A stretch of 64,000 bases of DNA, from assembly GCF_013409745.1 (NCBI RefSeq), contig NZ_JACCBH010000001.1, positions 2,666,001 to 2,730,000 on the forward strand. Direction: 5' to 3'. This stretch comes from Microbacterium pseudoresistens (GTDB lineage: Bacteria > Actinomycetota > Actinomycetes > Actinomycetales > Microbacteriaceae). Within the stretch, counting starts at the first letter, position 1. Every line of letters starts with the position of its first letter. The notes beneath the pieces are model-generated. The model was given only the letters and a program-made list of their open reading frames with translations. It did no database searches and had not been told where the DNA came from. This document shows, in pieces, positions 18,208-25,491 of this stretch. Position numbers and translations under genes: made by a program.

Positions 18208-18213
18208 ACCTCG

Positions 18214-18219
18214 AATCTA
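18214..18219 (-). promoter_or_regulatory. -10 box TAGATT, leaderless GTG start
   Basis: TAGATT on the minus strand ends 6 nt before the GTG at 18207. No ribosome site is visible, supporting both a leaderless message and the chosen GTG start. Confidence 0.5.
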
Positions 18220-18329
18220 CGGCGCGCCACCGACGTCGCCCCGCGCCGTGTTGCACCCCGTGTCGAGCGCCGCGCCCTGCGCGGGTCACAGGCGTTAGCG
18301 TGAGGGGACGCCACCAGAGAGGAGCCGCC

Positions 18330-19169
18330 ATGAGCGCTCGCGATCCCTTCATCGCCCACAACGGTTTCACCCTGCCCGCACAGGGCCTGGGCACATACCG
18401 GTTCTGGGGCGAGTCCGGCGCGGATGCCGTGCGCGCCGGAATCGAGTCCGGCTACCGTCTCGTCGATTCCGCCTTCAACTACGAGAACGAGGGCGCCGTC
18501 GGCTGGGGCGTCTCCGGTGCGGCCGTCGACCGCAGCGAGATCATCGTCACGACCAAGCTCGCCGGCCGCCACCACGGTGCCGAGCGGGCGCGCACCGCCA
18601 TCGAGGAGAGCCGGTTCCGGCTCGGGGTCGACGCGATCGACCTCGTTCTCATCCACTGGCCCAACCCGGGCGTCGACAAGTACGTCGAGGCGTGGGAGGC
18701 GCTCATCGCGGCGCGCGAGAACGGCACCGTGCGGCAGATCGGCGTATCGAACTTCCTTCCCGAGCACCTCGAGCGCATCGAGTCGGTCACCGGGGTGCGC
18801 CCCGTCGTGAACCAGATCGAGCTGCACCCGTACTTCCCGCAGGAGGATCAGCTGGCGTACGACCTGGAGCACGGCATCGTCACCGAGGCATGGAGCCCGC
18901 TCGGGCGTGCCGGCGATGTGCTGAATGAGCCGGCGGTCACCGCGATCGCCGACGCTCGCGGCATCACACCCGCCCAGGCCGTGCTCGCGTGGCACGCCAC
19001 GCGCGGCAGCGTCGCCATTCCCAAAGCCGCCGATCCCGCGCACCAGGCGGCGAACCTCGCGGCGGCGGAGATCCGGCTCACGGATGACGAGGTCGCCTCG
19101 ATCACGGCTCTCGGACGCCCCGACGGCCGCCTGTTCGACGCGGACCCGCGCACGCACGAAGAGCAGTGA
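18330..19169 (+). CDS. Aldo/keto reductase
   Basis: 279 residues, NADPH-dependent reductase with a TIM-barrel fold. The catalytic tetrad is intact: D46 and Y51 in RLVDSAFNYEN, K76 in TTKLAG and H109 in VLIHWPN. GVSNF, the NQIELHPYF strand and a C-terminal IPKAADPAH coenzyme-binding segment are typical of the 2,5-diketo-D-gluconate reductase-like group. The ATG at 18330 has AGAGAGGAG upstream. It is monocistronic and convergent with the zinc-ribbon gene. The physiological substrate cannot be told from sequence. Confidence 0.92.
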   Translation: MSARDPFIAHNGFTLPAQGLGTYRFWGESGADAVRAGIESGYRLVDSAFNYENEGAVGWGVSGAAVDRSEIIVTTKLAGRHHGAERARTAIEESRFRLGVDAIDLVLIHWPNPGVDKYVEAWEALIAARENGTVRQIGVSNFLPEHLERIESVTGVRPVVNQIELHPYFPQEDQLAYDLEHGIVTEAWSPLGRAGDVLNEPAVTAIADARGITPAQAVLAWHATRGSVAIPKAADPAHQAANLAAAEIRLTDDEVASITALGRPDGRLFDADPRTHEEQ

Positions 19170-19191
19170 CTCCGCGGCAGGTTCGGCGCTT

Positions 19192-19923
19192 CTACAGTCC
19201 GGACTCCTCCGTGCGCACCAGGATGCAGCCGCATTCGGGGCACGAGACGACCTCGTCCGGCTCTGCCTGACGGATCCGGTTCATATCGGTGCCCGAGAGC
19301 ACCATACGGCACCCTTCGCACGTGCCGCGGCGCAGCAGGGCCGCACCGATGCCGCGCACCGCGCGCCGGTCGTACTCGGTCATCAGTGACGGGGCGACGG
19401 AGTCGCTGAAGGCCGACCTGTCGCGGGCGAGCTGCTCGCCGGCGGTCGTCGCCGAGGCCACCTGCGCCTTCGCCTCCGCGGTCAATGTCTGGCCCTCCTG
19501 CGTCGTCGACTCGATCAGCGCCTGCTGGGCGGCGACGGCGGATTCGGCCTGCTCCAACCGCTCCATCACTTCGAGCTCGAGGTCCTCCAGGTCGCTCAGG
19601 CGCCGGGCCAACGAGGCGAGCTCCTGCTCCAGCGCCACGGCATCCTTCGGATTCGCCGTGGCGGAGAGCCGCTCGGCGTCGCGGTCGCGGCGTTGCTCGG
19701 CGAGCGACACATCGGATTCGACACGGGTGAGTTCGGCCTTGATATCGTCGCGTGCCCCGGAGAAGGCCGTCAGCTCGCGCAGCTGCTCGGCCCGTGCGGC
19801 GACGAGCTCGGAGATGCGCGCGGCCTGCGGCGGATGCGTGCGCTCGTGCTCCGCGCGCGCGATGCGCTGATCGACGTCGGCGATGTCGAGGAGGACGCGC
19901 TGGTGCGCGGGGTTCGCTTTCAC
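19192..19923 (-). CDS. Coiled-coil protein with C4 zinc ribbon
   Basis: 243 residues. Residues 10-185 form a long charged coiled coil. The C-terminus carries a four-cysteine zinc ribbon, C202-x2-C205 and C228-x2-C231, of the zf-RING_7 type. The family is widespread in Actinobacteria, and related proteins resemble the Helicobacter HP0958 coiled-coil/zinc-ribbon fold. A nucleic-acid or protein-scaffold role is suspected but unproven. It ends 22 bp from the convergent aldo/keto reductase gene. Confidence 0.88.
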   Translation of the reverse strand: MKANPAHQRVLLDIADVDQRIARAEHERTHPPQAARISELVAARAEQLRELTAFSGARDDIKAELTRVESDVSLAEQRRDRDAERLSATANPKDAVALEQELASLARRLSDLEDLELEVMERLEQAESAVAAQQALIESTTQEGQTLTAEAKAQVASATTAGEQLARDRSAFSDSVAPSLMTEYDRRAVRGIGAALLRRGTCEGCRMVLSGTDMNRIRQAEPDEVVSCPECGCILVRTEESGL

Positions 19924-19988
19924 GTGTCAAACCTACGTCAGAGCGGCCGGACCCGGGGCACCGAGCACCGACGAGGCTGCGTGCGGCC

Positions 19989-21119
19989 TCAGACGCCGAT
20001 CCTGTCGAGCGCGGTGCGCAGCCGCTGCACGGCGGCATCGACGTCAGCCAGCTTGTCGAGGCCGAACAGGCCGATCCGGAACGTGGAGAACGATTCCGGC
20101 TCGCCGCACTGCAGCGGCACCCCCGCCGCGGTCTGCAGCCCCGCCTCCCGGAATGCTGCACCGCTGTGCAGCGCGGGGTCGTCGGTGTGCACGACGACGA
20201 CGCTCGCGGCGGCGAACTCGTCGGCGGCGACGGATGCCAGCCCGTGTTCGGCGAGAAGCGCACGCACCCTCGCGCCGAGTTCGAGCTGTGCGGTCCGCAG
20301 AGCCTCGAATCCGCGATCCTGCGTCTCGACCATCACCGCTGCGTTGTGCGCAAGGGTGTCGGTCGGCATGGTGGCGTGGTACGGCGTGCGGCCGGCGCGG
20401 TACTCGTCCGCGATCCAGAGCCACCGGTTCAGGTCCATAGCGAAACTCGAGGACTCGGTCGCGGCCACCGCCGCGGCCCCGCCCTCGCCGAGCATCACGT
20501 ATCCGACGCCGGGCGATCCGCTCCATCCCTTCTGCGGTGCGCTGATGAGCACATCCACCCCGACGGCGGTCATGTCGACCCACAGAGCGCCCGAGGCCAC
20601 GCAGTCGAGCACGAACAGGCCGCCGTTCTCGTGCACCGCGTCTGCGACGGCCCGCAGGTAGTCGTCCGGCAGGATCATTCCCGCCGCGGTCTCGACGTGC
20701 GGGGCGAATACGACCTCGGGGCGCTGTGCGCGAATCGTGTCGACGACCTCATCGATGGGCGCGGGGCGCCACGTCGCCTGCGCGGAGTCGTCATCGGGCC
20801 GTGCCATGAGCACGGTGACGTCGTCGGTGATGCGCCCGGTCTCGAGGATCTGGGACCAACGGTAGGAGAAGAGTCCGTTGCGCAGCACGAGAGCACGGCG
20901 GTCGGTCGCCAGTTGGCGGGCCACCGACTCCATCGCATAGGTGCCGCCGCCGGGAACGATCGCGGCGCTCTGCGCGCCGTACGCGGATCGCAGGATTCCG
21001 AGCACCTCTTGCATCACGCCGGAGAACCGGGAGGACATGTGGTTGAGCGATCGATCGGTGAACACCACCGAATACTCGAGCAGGCCGCCGGGGTCGATGT
21101 CGTCGTGCGGAAGGGACAT
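19989..21119 (-). CDS. Class V PLP-dependent aminotransferase
   Basis: 376 residues, fold-type I PLP enzyme of the alanine-glyoxylate/serine-glyoxylate-like group. Conserved features include PGGGTYAMESV near the N-terminus, HVETAAGMI, an FVLDCVASGALWVDM strand with the cofactor Asp, and the Schiff-base lysine K197 in SAPQKGWSG. Length is standard. It is transcribed alone with about 65 bp to each minus-strand neighbour. The donor and acceptor cannot be assigned; alanine-glyoxylate or a purine-catabolism PucG-like reaction are possibilities. Confidence 0.87.
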   Translation of the reverse strand: MSLPHDDIDPGGLLEYSVVFTDRSLNHMSSRFSGVMQEVLGILRSAYGAQSAAIVPGGGTYAMESVARQLATDRRALVLRNGLFSYRWSQILETGRITDDVTVLMARPDDDSAQATWRPAPIDEVVDTIRAQRPEVVFAPHVETAAGMILPDDYLRAVADAVHENGGLFVLDCVASGALWVDMTAVGVDVLISAPQKGWSGSPGVGYVMLGEGGAAAVAATESSSFAMDLNRWLWIADEYRAGRTPYHATMPTDTLAHNAAVMVETQDRGFEALRTAQLELGARVRALLAEHGLASVAADEFAAASVVVVHTDDPALHSGAAFREAGLQTAAGVPLQCGEPESFSTFRIGLFGLDKLADVDAAVQRLRTALDRIGV

Positions 21120-21187
21120 GCCCTCAGGTTGGCATACTTCTGCGGATCCGACAGTTGACGCCTCCTCCCGTCATCGCCTTCTGGCGG

Positions 21188-21943
21188 TCACGCGCCACTG
21201 CTGAGCCAGTCCGCGAGCCGTGTGGGCGCGAGCCGAGCGTCCGCGCCCGGAAGCAGCGCATCGCGATCGAGCAATCCGCCGAAATAGCGTCCGTCGGGGT
21301 CACGTACGATCTCGTGCCGCCGTCCGCCTCGATCCAGCACGATACGGACGAAGTCGTCGAGTTCGAACTTCTCGGGGCCGGCGAGTTCGCTCTCTCCCAT
21401 CCTCGGCGGTGCGCTCGCGAGCACTGCGAGGGCCGCCGCGACATCAGCACCGGCGATCGGCTGCACCAGCACGGGCGGAAGTCGAACGGTGTCGGTATGA
21501 GGGTCGAACCCCGACAGAGCGATACCGTCGGCGAACTCGAAGAACTGCGTCGCCTGGAGGATCGTGTACGGAACTCCGCTCATCGTGACCGCGCGCTCCA
21601 GCCCTGCTTTCGCGGCATAGAACGGAACCGCCGTGGCACGGCTCGTGCCGACGATCGACAGCATGATGTGATGCCCTACTCCCGCGGCGCGCTCAGCGGA
21701 AGCGAGGTTCTCCCCGGCCCGTGAGAAGAACTCGCTGACCTCGTGCGGATCGGTCGAGTCCGTCTTGGACACGTCGATGACGACATCCGCGCCGCTGATC
21801 ACGTCTCGCAGCCCGTCTCCTCTCACGAGATCGACACCGGTCGCACGGGAGGCGACCGCGACCGTCTTTCCTTCGGCACGAAGCAGGTCGACCACCCGGG
21901 TTCCGATCCTTCCGGTGCCTCCGACCACGACGATCCTGGTCAT
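21188..21943 (-). CDS. NAD(P)-binding NmrA-like oxidoreductase
   Basis: 251 residues, atypical short-chain dehydrogenase. GGTGRIGTRV at the start binds the dinucleotide. SIVGTSRATAVPFYAAKAGLERA holds the region where classical SDRs have Tyr-x3-Lys (here YAAK). It resembles NmrA/NAD(P)H:quinone-reductase-like proteins. It is the last gene of a four-gene minus-strand run divergent from the ECF41 sigma factor, and is clearly paralogous to the first gene of that run (23402-24148): both have a GVDL turn and a shared C-terminal DxxLLPGAxARL. Confidence 0.85.
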   Translation of the reverse strand: MTRIVVVGGTGRIGTRVVDLLRAEGKTVAVASRATGVDLVRGDGLRDVISGADVVIDVSKTDSTDPHEVSEFFSRAGENLASAERAAGVGHHIMLSIVGTSRATAVPFYAAKAGLERAVTMSGVPYTILQATQFFEFADGIALSGFDPHTDTVRLPPVLVQPIAGADVAAALAVLASAPPRMGESELAGPEKFELDDFVRIVLDRGGRRHEIVRDPDGRYFGGLLDRDALLPGADARLAPTRLADWLSSGA

Positions 21944-21958
21944 GCTCTACTCCTCTCC

Positions 21959-22402
21959 TCACTGCTGCCGGGGCCGCGACGCCAGAGCGCCCGTCTCCGA
22001 CGGGGCAGAGCGCCGGTCGCGCACGATCGCGACGACGATGACCGCGACACCCAGCAGGGCGACCGATGCGTTCGCCGCGGAGAGCGCGATGGCCACCCCG
22101 ACAGTAGCGCCGTCGAGATGTGCGAGGTGGTAGAAGAAGTGCGGCACGGCGAAGATCGAGAAGGCCGAGGCCGCGGGAACGACGAAGTGGGATCTCGTCG
22201 AGAAGAGGGCGATGCCGAGCAGGAGCGCGATACCGAGGGTCGCGCCGCCGAAGTCTCGGGCATAGTGTTCGCTGAACGGCGGGGTCAGGTCGACGGTCGG
22301 GAAGTGCTGGAAGAAGGTCTCGGGAGAGAACGCGTTCCACGCTCCCACGACGAGCTCGTCGAGGAACAGAACGGCGAGCGAGATTCGGATGAAGACGGCC
22401 AT
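21959..22402 (-). CDS. Four-helix membrane protein (DoxX-like layout)
   Basis: 147 residues with four transmembrane helices (about 5-25, 50-68, 73-92, 100-126). The first loop contains FSPETFFQHFPTVDLTPPFSEHYARDFGG. The arrangement resembles DoxX/DUF4345-like membrane proteins, but I cannot place it firmly. It lies 15 bp before the NmrA-like gene, so the two are co-transcribed. ECF41-linked operons often contain a small membrane protein next to oxidoreductases, which fits this context. Confidence 0.75.
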   Translation of the reverse strand: MAVFIRISLAVLFLDELVVGAWNAFSPETFFQHFPTVDLTPPFSEHYARDFGGATLGIALLLGIALFSTRSHFVVPAASAFSIFAVPHFFYHLAHLDGATVGVAIALSAANASVALLGVAVIVVAIVRDRRSAPSETGALASRPRQQ

Positions 22403-22518
22403 GGATTCTCCTTTGAGCGTGCGCGGTCGTTCACTGGCTATGACCGGGCAGGGCGTCTGTTCGTGACGTTGCCTCCCAGAACCTCACGTGCTCCCGCCGC
22501 GAGACGCCATCCGCCGCA

Positions 22519-23343
22519 TCAGGCACGAGGGAAGCCGTCGCGCCAGGTCGGGTGCAGCGGAGTCCATCCGGCCGCCCGAGCCTTCGCGTTGGATGCGCCG
22601 CGCCCCCGCGGAGCATCCGACGGCGCGTCCGCGACGGCTGGCGCAGGGGCACCGAGTCCGGCGGCGTACACGGGAAGCCATTCCGTCGCGGGTGCCGGAT
22701 CATCGTCGACGATGTTGTATGCCCCATCCACCCAGTCGATGGCCTGAACGGTCGCGGCGACGACATCGTCGATGTGAACGAATGAGGTGATCGAGGGTGT
22801 GGCAGGGATGAGCCCCGCTGTCACCGCGTTCGACATCCGCGCTCCAGGGGCGTACCACGTGCCCGGCCCGTAGAGCATGCCGTAGCGGAGCACCGTCGCA
22901 CGCGGCAGGCGCCGCACGACGCTCTCCATCTCCTCGACCGCCGATCCGGCCTGGATCGGGTCATCCTCCACGGCAAGGGTGTCGCCGTCGGCATAGGCCC
23001 ACGCGATGCTCTGAACCATCATGCGCTCTACGCCCGCGGCCTGAGCGGCAGCGACCAGATTCCCGGTGCCCACTCGTCGGAGCCGTGCATTGGCGTCGGT
23101 GTCGTAGTCGCCGAGGTCGGTCAGCTCGTGGAGGATGAGCTCGGGCGCCGCCTCCGCCACGACGAGCCCCAGCCGCGGCTCGTCGTAGACGTCGACGACC
23201 ACCGGGCGAGCGCCCCGCGATTGGATGAAGCCTGCGTTCTCCGAGCCACGCGTCGTCGCGGTGATGTCATGCCCGTTCTCGACGAGCGCCGGGATCAGTC
23301 GGCTTCCGATGACGCCGGAGCCACCGGCGAGGAAGATGCGCAT
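22519..23343 (-). CDS. NAD-dependent epimerase/dehydratase family protein
   Basis: 274 residues, extended SDR. GGSGVIGSRL (Rossmann motif) opens the protein. A catalytic-type YGMLYGPGTWYAPG segment and VHIDDVVAATVQA near the C-terminus match sugar-epimerase relatives. The canonical YxxxK is not obvious, so it may be a non-sugar oxidoreductase. The ATG at 23343 is preferred over longer readings because AAAGGGA precedes it and it begins with the nucleotide motif. Member of the ECF41-linked gene run. Confidence 0.86.
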   Translation of the reverse strand: MRIFLAGGSGVIGSRLIPALVENGHDITATTRGSENAGFIQSRGARPVVVDVYDEPRLGLVVAEAAPELILHELTDLGDYDTDANARLRRVGTGNLVAAAQAAGVERMMVQSIAWAYADGDTLAVEDDPIQAGSAVEEMESVVRRLPRATVLRYGMLYGPGTWYAPGARMSNAVTAGLIPATPSITSFVHIDDVVAATVQAIDWVDGAYNIVDDDPAPATEWLPVYAAGLGAPAPAVADAPSDAPRGRGASNAKARAAGWTPLHPTWRDGFPRA

Positions 23344-23401
23344 GGGTCGTCCCTTTCGTTCTCGGTTCTGCTGTCGGCAGTTCTGCTCCCGCGAGATGGC
23401 G

Positions 23402-24148
23402 TCAGTGGCTCTGCACGGCGAGCCATTCATCGAACGTCTGTCGACCGAGACGCGCCCCCGCGCCTGGCAGCAGTGAGCCGTCCCGCATTCCGCGACCCCA
23501 GGGCCCCGGGATCGGGACCTCGATGACGGGGCGGCGCTGACCTGTGGCAGCAAGATAGCGCCGTACGAGGTCGGCCATCCGCTCCTCCTTCGGTCCGGCG
23601 AGCTCGGGCTCGATTCCGCGAGGGTCACCGGTCGCGATGGCGACGAGTTCGGCGGCGACCTCCGCCGCCGCGATCGGTTGAGACCGCATCGTCGGCACTG
23701 CCTGGAGCGGGCCGAGCCTGCCGTGCGCGACCAGCTGCCGGGCGAACTCGTGGAACTGCGTCGTGCGCAAGAGCGACCAGCCGCCCGGCTCCGCTTCCAG
23801 AAGACGCTCCTGCGCCGCTTTTCCCGCGTAGTAGTTGGCATCGACACCGGCCGCGCCGATGATGGAGATCGCGACGTGGTGAGGCACGCCCGCCTCGCGC
23901 TCAGCCGTGAGCAGATTCCGACTGACGGTCGTGAAGAACGCGATGGACTCCTTGGCCGAGGTACTGCTCGTGGCCGAGGCATCGATCACCGCCGACGCAT
24001 CCTGCATCACCCCGGTCAGCCCCGCCCCGCTGAGAAGATCGACGCCGGAGCGTCGGCTGATCGCGACCGGTTCATGACCGCCCGAGCGCACGGCATCGAC
24101 GACCTGGGCGCCGAGCGATCCGGTCGCACCGGCGACGACGATCTTCAT
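23402..24148 (-). CDS. NAD(P)-binding NmrA-like oxidoreductase
   Basis: 248 residues, first gene of the run divergent from the sigma factor. GATGSLGAQV binds NAD(P). AISIIGAAGVDANYYAGKAAQERLL contains YAGK, matching the YxxxK position. It ends with DGSLLPGAGARLGRQTFDEWL, shared with the paralogue at 21188-21943. The start has GGAG 8 nt upstream. The ECF41 literature reports carboxymuconolactone decarboxylases, oxidoreductases and epimerases as the linked targets of these sigma factors, which matches this and the next gene. Confidence 0.86.
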   Translation of the reverse strand: MKIVVAGATGSLGAQVVDAVRSGGHEPVAISRRSGVDLLSGAGLTGVMQDASAVIDASATSSTSAKESIAFFTTVSRNLLTAEREAGVPHHVAISIIGAAGVDANYYAGKAAQERLLEAEPGGWSLLRTTQFHEFARQLVAHGRLGPLQAVPTMRSQPIAAAEVAAELVAIATGDPRGIEPELAGPKEERMADLVRRYLAATGQRRPVIEVPIPGPWGRGMRDGSLLPGAGARLGRQTFDEWLAVQSH

Positions 24149-24245
24149 CGTTGCGCCTCCGCGACGTCGCCGTGGGTCATGAAGGGGAGATGATGAGCGT
24201 GCGGTTTTGCATTCATACCCTCTACGACAGGGCAGACGGCTCGAA

Positions 24246-24265
24246 TGTGAGGTCTCGTCCTCACA
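24246..24265. promoter_or_regulatory. 20-bp inverted repeat TGTGAGG-N6-CCTCACA
   Basis: Perfect 7-bp arms with a 6-bp spacer, in the 159-bp gap between the ECF41 gene and the oxidoreductase run. Could be a repressor operator or part of a divergent control region. It is not an exact match to the reported ECF41 promoter (TGTCACA-n16-CGTC). Confidence 0.5.
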
Positions 24266-24266
24266 A

Positions 24267-24284
24267 ACCGGGCGGCCGCCCGGT
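24267..24284. promoter_or_regulatory. 18-bp perfect palindrome
   Basis: ACCGGGCGG followed by its exact reverse complement, one base after the TGTGAGG repeat and 23 bp before the sigma factor ATG. As RNA it would form a strong hairpin just ahead of the AAAGGAGG ribosome site. As DNA it may bind a dimeric regulator. Confidence 0.5.
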
Positions 24285-24307
24285 CAGATCCTCGAAAGGA
24301 GGATGCG

Positions 24308-25210
24308 ATGTCCCAGGAAGAACGCGATGCGATGCAGGCGGAGGTGCTGGGCGAGCGGCGGCATCTGGTCTCCCTGGCGTTCCGGATGCTGGGCACGGTC
24401 GCCGAGGCCGAGGATGCGGTGCAGGAGACGTATATCCGGTGGTATCGGCTCAGCCCGCATGAGCGTGATGCCATCGAGGTGCCTCGCGCGTGGCTGACCC
24501 GAGTCGCCAGTCGTGTCTGCCTGAACGTGCTGGATTCCGCGCGGCGCAGGCGCGAGCGATACGTCGGTCCGTGGTTGCCGGAGCCGGTCCCCGCATATGC
24601 CTTTCCTGCGACGTCGTCGACGGCGGAGGATCCGCTCGAACGCGTCACGCTCGACGAGTCCATCAGCATGGCGCTGCTCGTCGTGCTCGAAGCGATGACC
24701 CCGGCCGAGCGTGTCTCATTCGTGCTGCACGATGTCTTCGCAATGCCTTTCGACGAGATCGCCGGCATCGTCGGACGCACTCCTGCCGCATGCCGCCAGC
24801 TTGCCACCTCGGCGCGACGGCGTGTGCAGCAGAGCCGCACGCACCGCGTATCGCGCGCCGAGCACGACGAGGTCGTCGGCGCCTTCGCCACTGCGGCTCG
24901 GACAGGCGATCTCGCCGGTCTCGTCGCCGTGCTCGATCCGGATGTGGTGCTGCGCTCGGACGGCGGCGGCATCGTCACGGCCGCCCGCAAGCCTGTCCTC
25001 GGCGCGGACAGGGTGGCCCGATTCCTCCTCGGCGCGCTGCAGAAGAATCCCACAGCTGCGGTCCTCGATCAGGAGACGCCCGACGGGCTCGGTTTCGCGC
25101 TCTGGGATGAAGGTCGAATCATCGGGGTCGTCACCCTCGAGGTCGCCGCCGGCCTCGTGACGGATGTGCGTCTGATGATGAACCCCGACAAGCTCACGCT
25201 CTGGAACTGA
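24308..25210 (+). CDS. ECF41-family sigma factor with fused SnoaL-like regulatory domain
   Basis: 300 residues. Sigma region 2 (about 10-85) and region 4 (about 125-180, ending QLATSARRRVQQ) are joined by a linker with WLPEP (W89 onward), a hallmark of ECF41. A C-terminal SnoaL/NTF2-like domain (about 190-300) carries DGGG (218-221) and NPDKL (from 292), the other two ECF41 signature motifs. In this group the C-terminal extension replaces a separate anti-sigma factor. A strong AAAGGAGG site precedes the ATG. It is divergent from three NAD(P)-binding oxidoreductase/epimerase genes, the usual ECF41 partners. The signal is unknown. Confidence 0.9.
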   Translation: MSQEERDAMQAEVLGERRHLVSLAFRMLGTVAEAEDAVQETYIRWYRLSPHERDAIEVPRAWLTRVASRVCLNVLDSARRRRERYVGPWLPEPVPAYAFPATSSTAEDPLERVTLDESISMALLVVLEAMTPAERVSFVLHDVFAMPFDEIAGIVGRTPAACRQLATSARRRVQQSRTHRVSRAEHDEVVGAFATAARTGDLAGLVAVLDPDVVLRSDGGGIVTAARKPVLGADRVARFLLGALQKNPTAAVLDQETPDGLGFALWDEGRIIGVVTLEVAAGLVTDVRLMMNPDKLTLWN

Positions 25211-25228
25211 GACCCGACGCACTCGCGG

Positions 25229-25301
25229 TGGGCCCTGCCGGGATCGAACCGACGACATCCACGGTGTAAACGTGGCGCTCTACCAGCTGAGCTAAAGGCC
25301 C
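25229..25301 (-). tRNA. tRNA-Val (UAC anticodon)
   Basis: Cloverleaf on the minus strand: acceptor GGGCCTT with AGGGCCC, D arm AGCTCAGCTGGTAGAGC and anticodon loop TTTACAC giving UAC. The T arm is GTCGGTTCGATCCCGGC-like with TTCGATC. CCA is not encoded (ACCG follows). No integrase or duplicated end is seen nearby. Confidence 0.95.
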
Positions 25302-25393
25302 TTCGATAACCAGTCTAGCGAGCGCCGGTTATCACGAATCGAGCGGGCGAGAACCGTCATCCACAGGTGAGGTCCGCACTCGTGGAACAGGGC

Positions 25394-25399
25394 TAGGCT
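25394..25399 (+). promoter_or_regulatory. -10 box TAGGCT upstream of aceE
   Basis: TAGGCT about 95 bp before the aceE GTG. It would give a leader of roughly 85 nt. No convincing -35 element. Confidence 0.4.
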
Positions 25400-25491
25400 G
25401 AACCCAGCACGCGTTGTGCAGAGTCGACAAGGCTCCCCGCGTCGCTTCCCGTTTCCTTGGCAAGACCTGCCAGACAGACGAAAGGCTGCAC

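Noticed and set aside
25229..25301. tRNA-Val as a possible integration site
   Set aside because: No integrase, no duplicated tRNA 3' end and only core genes on both sides.
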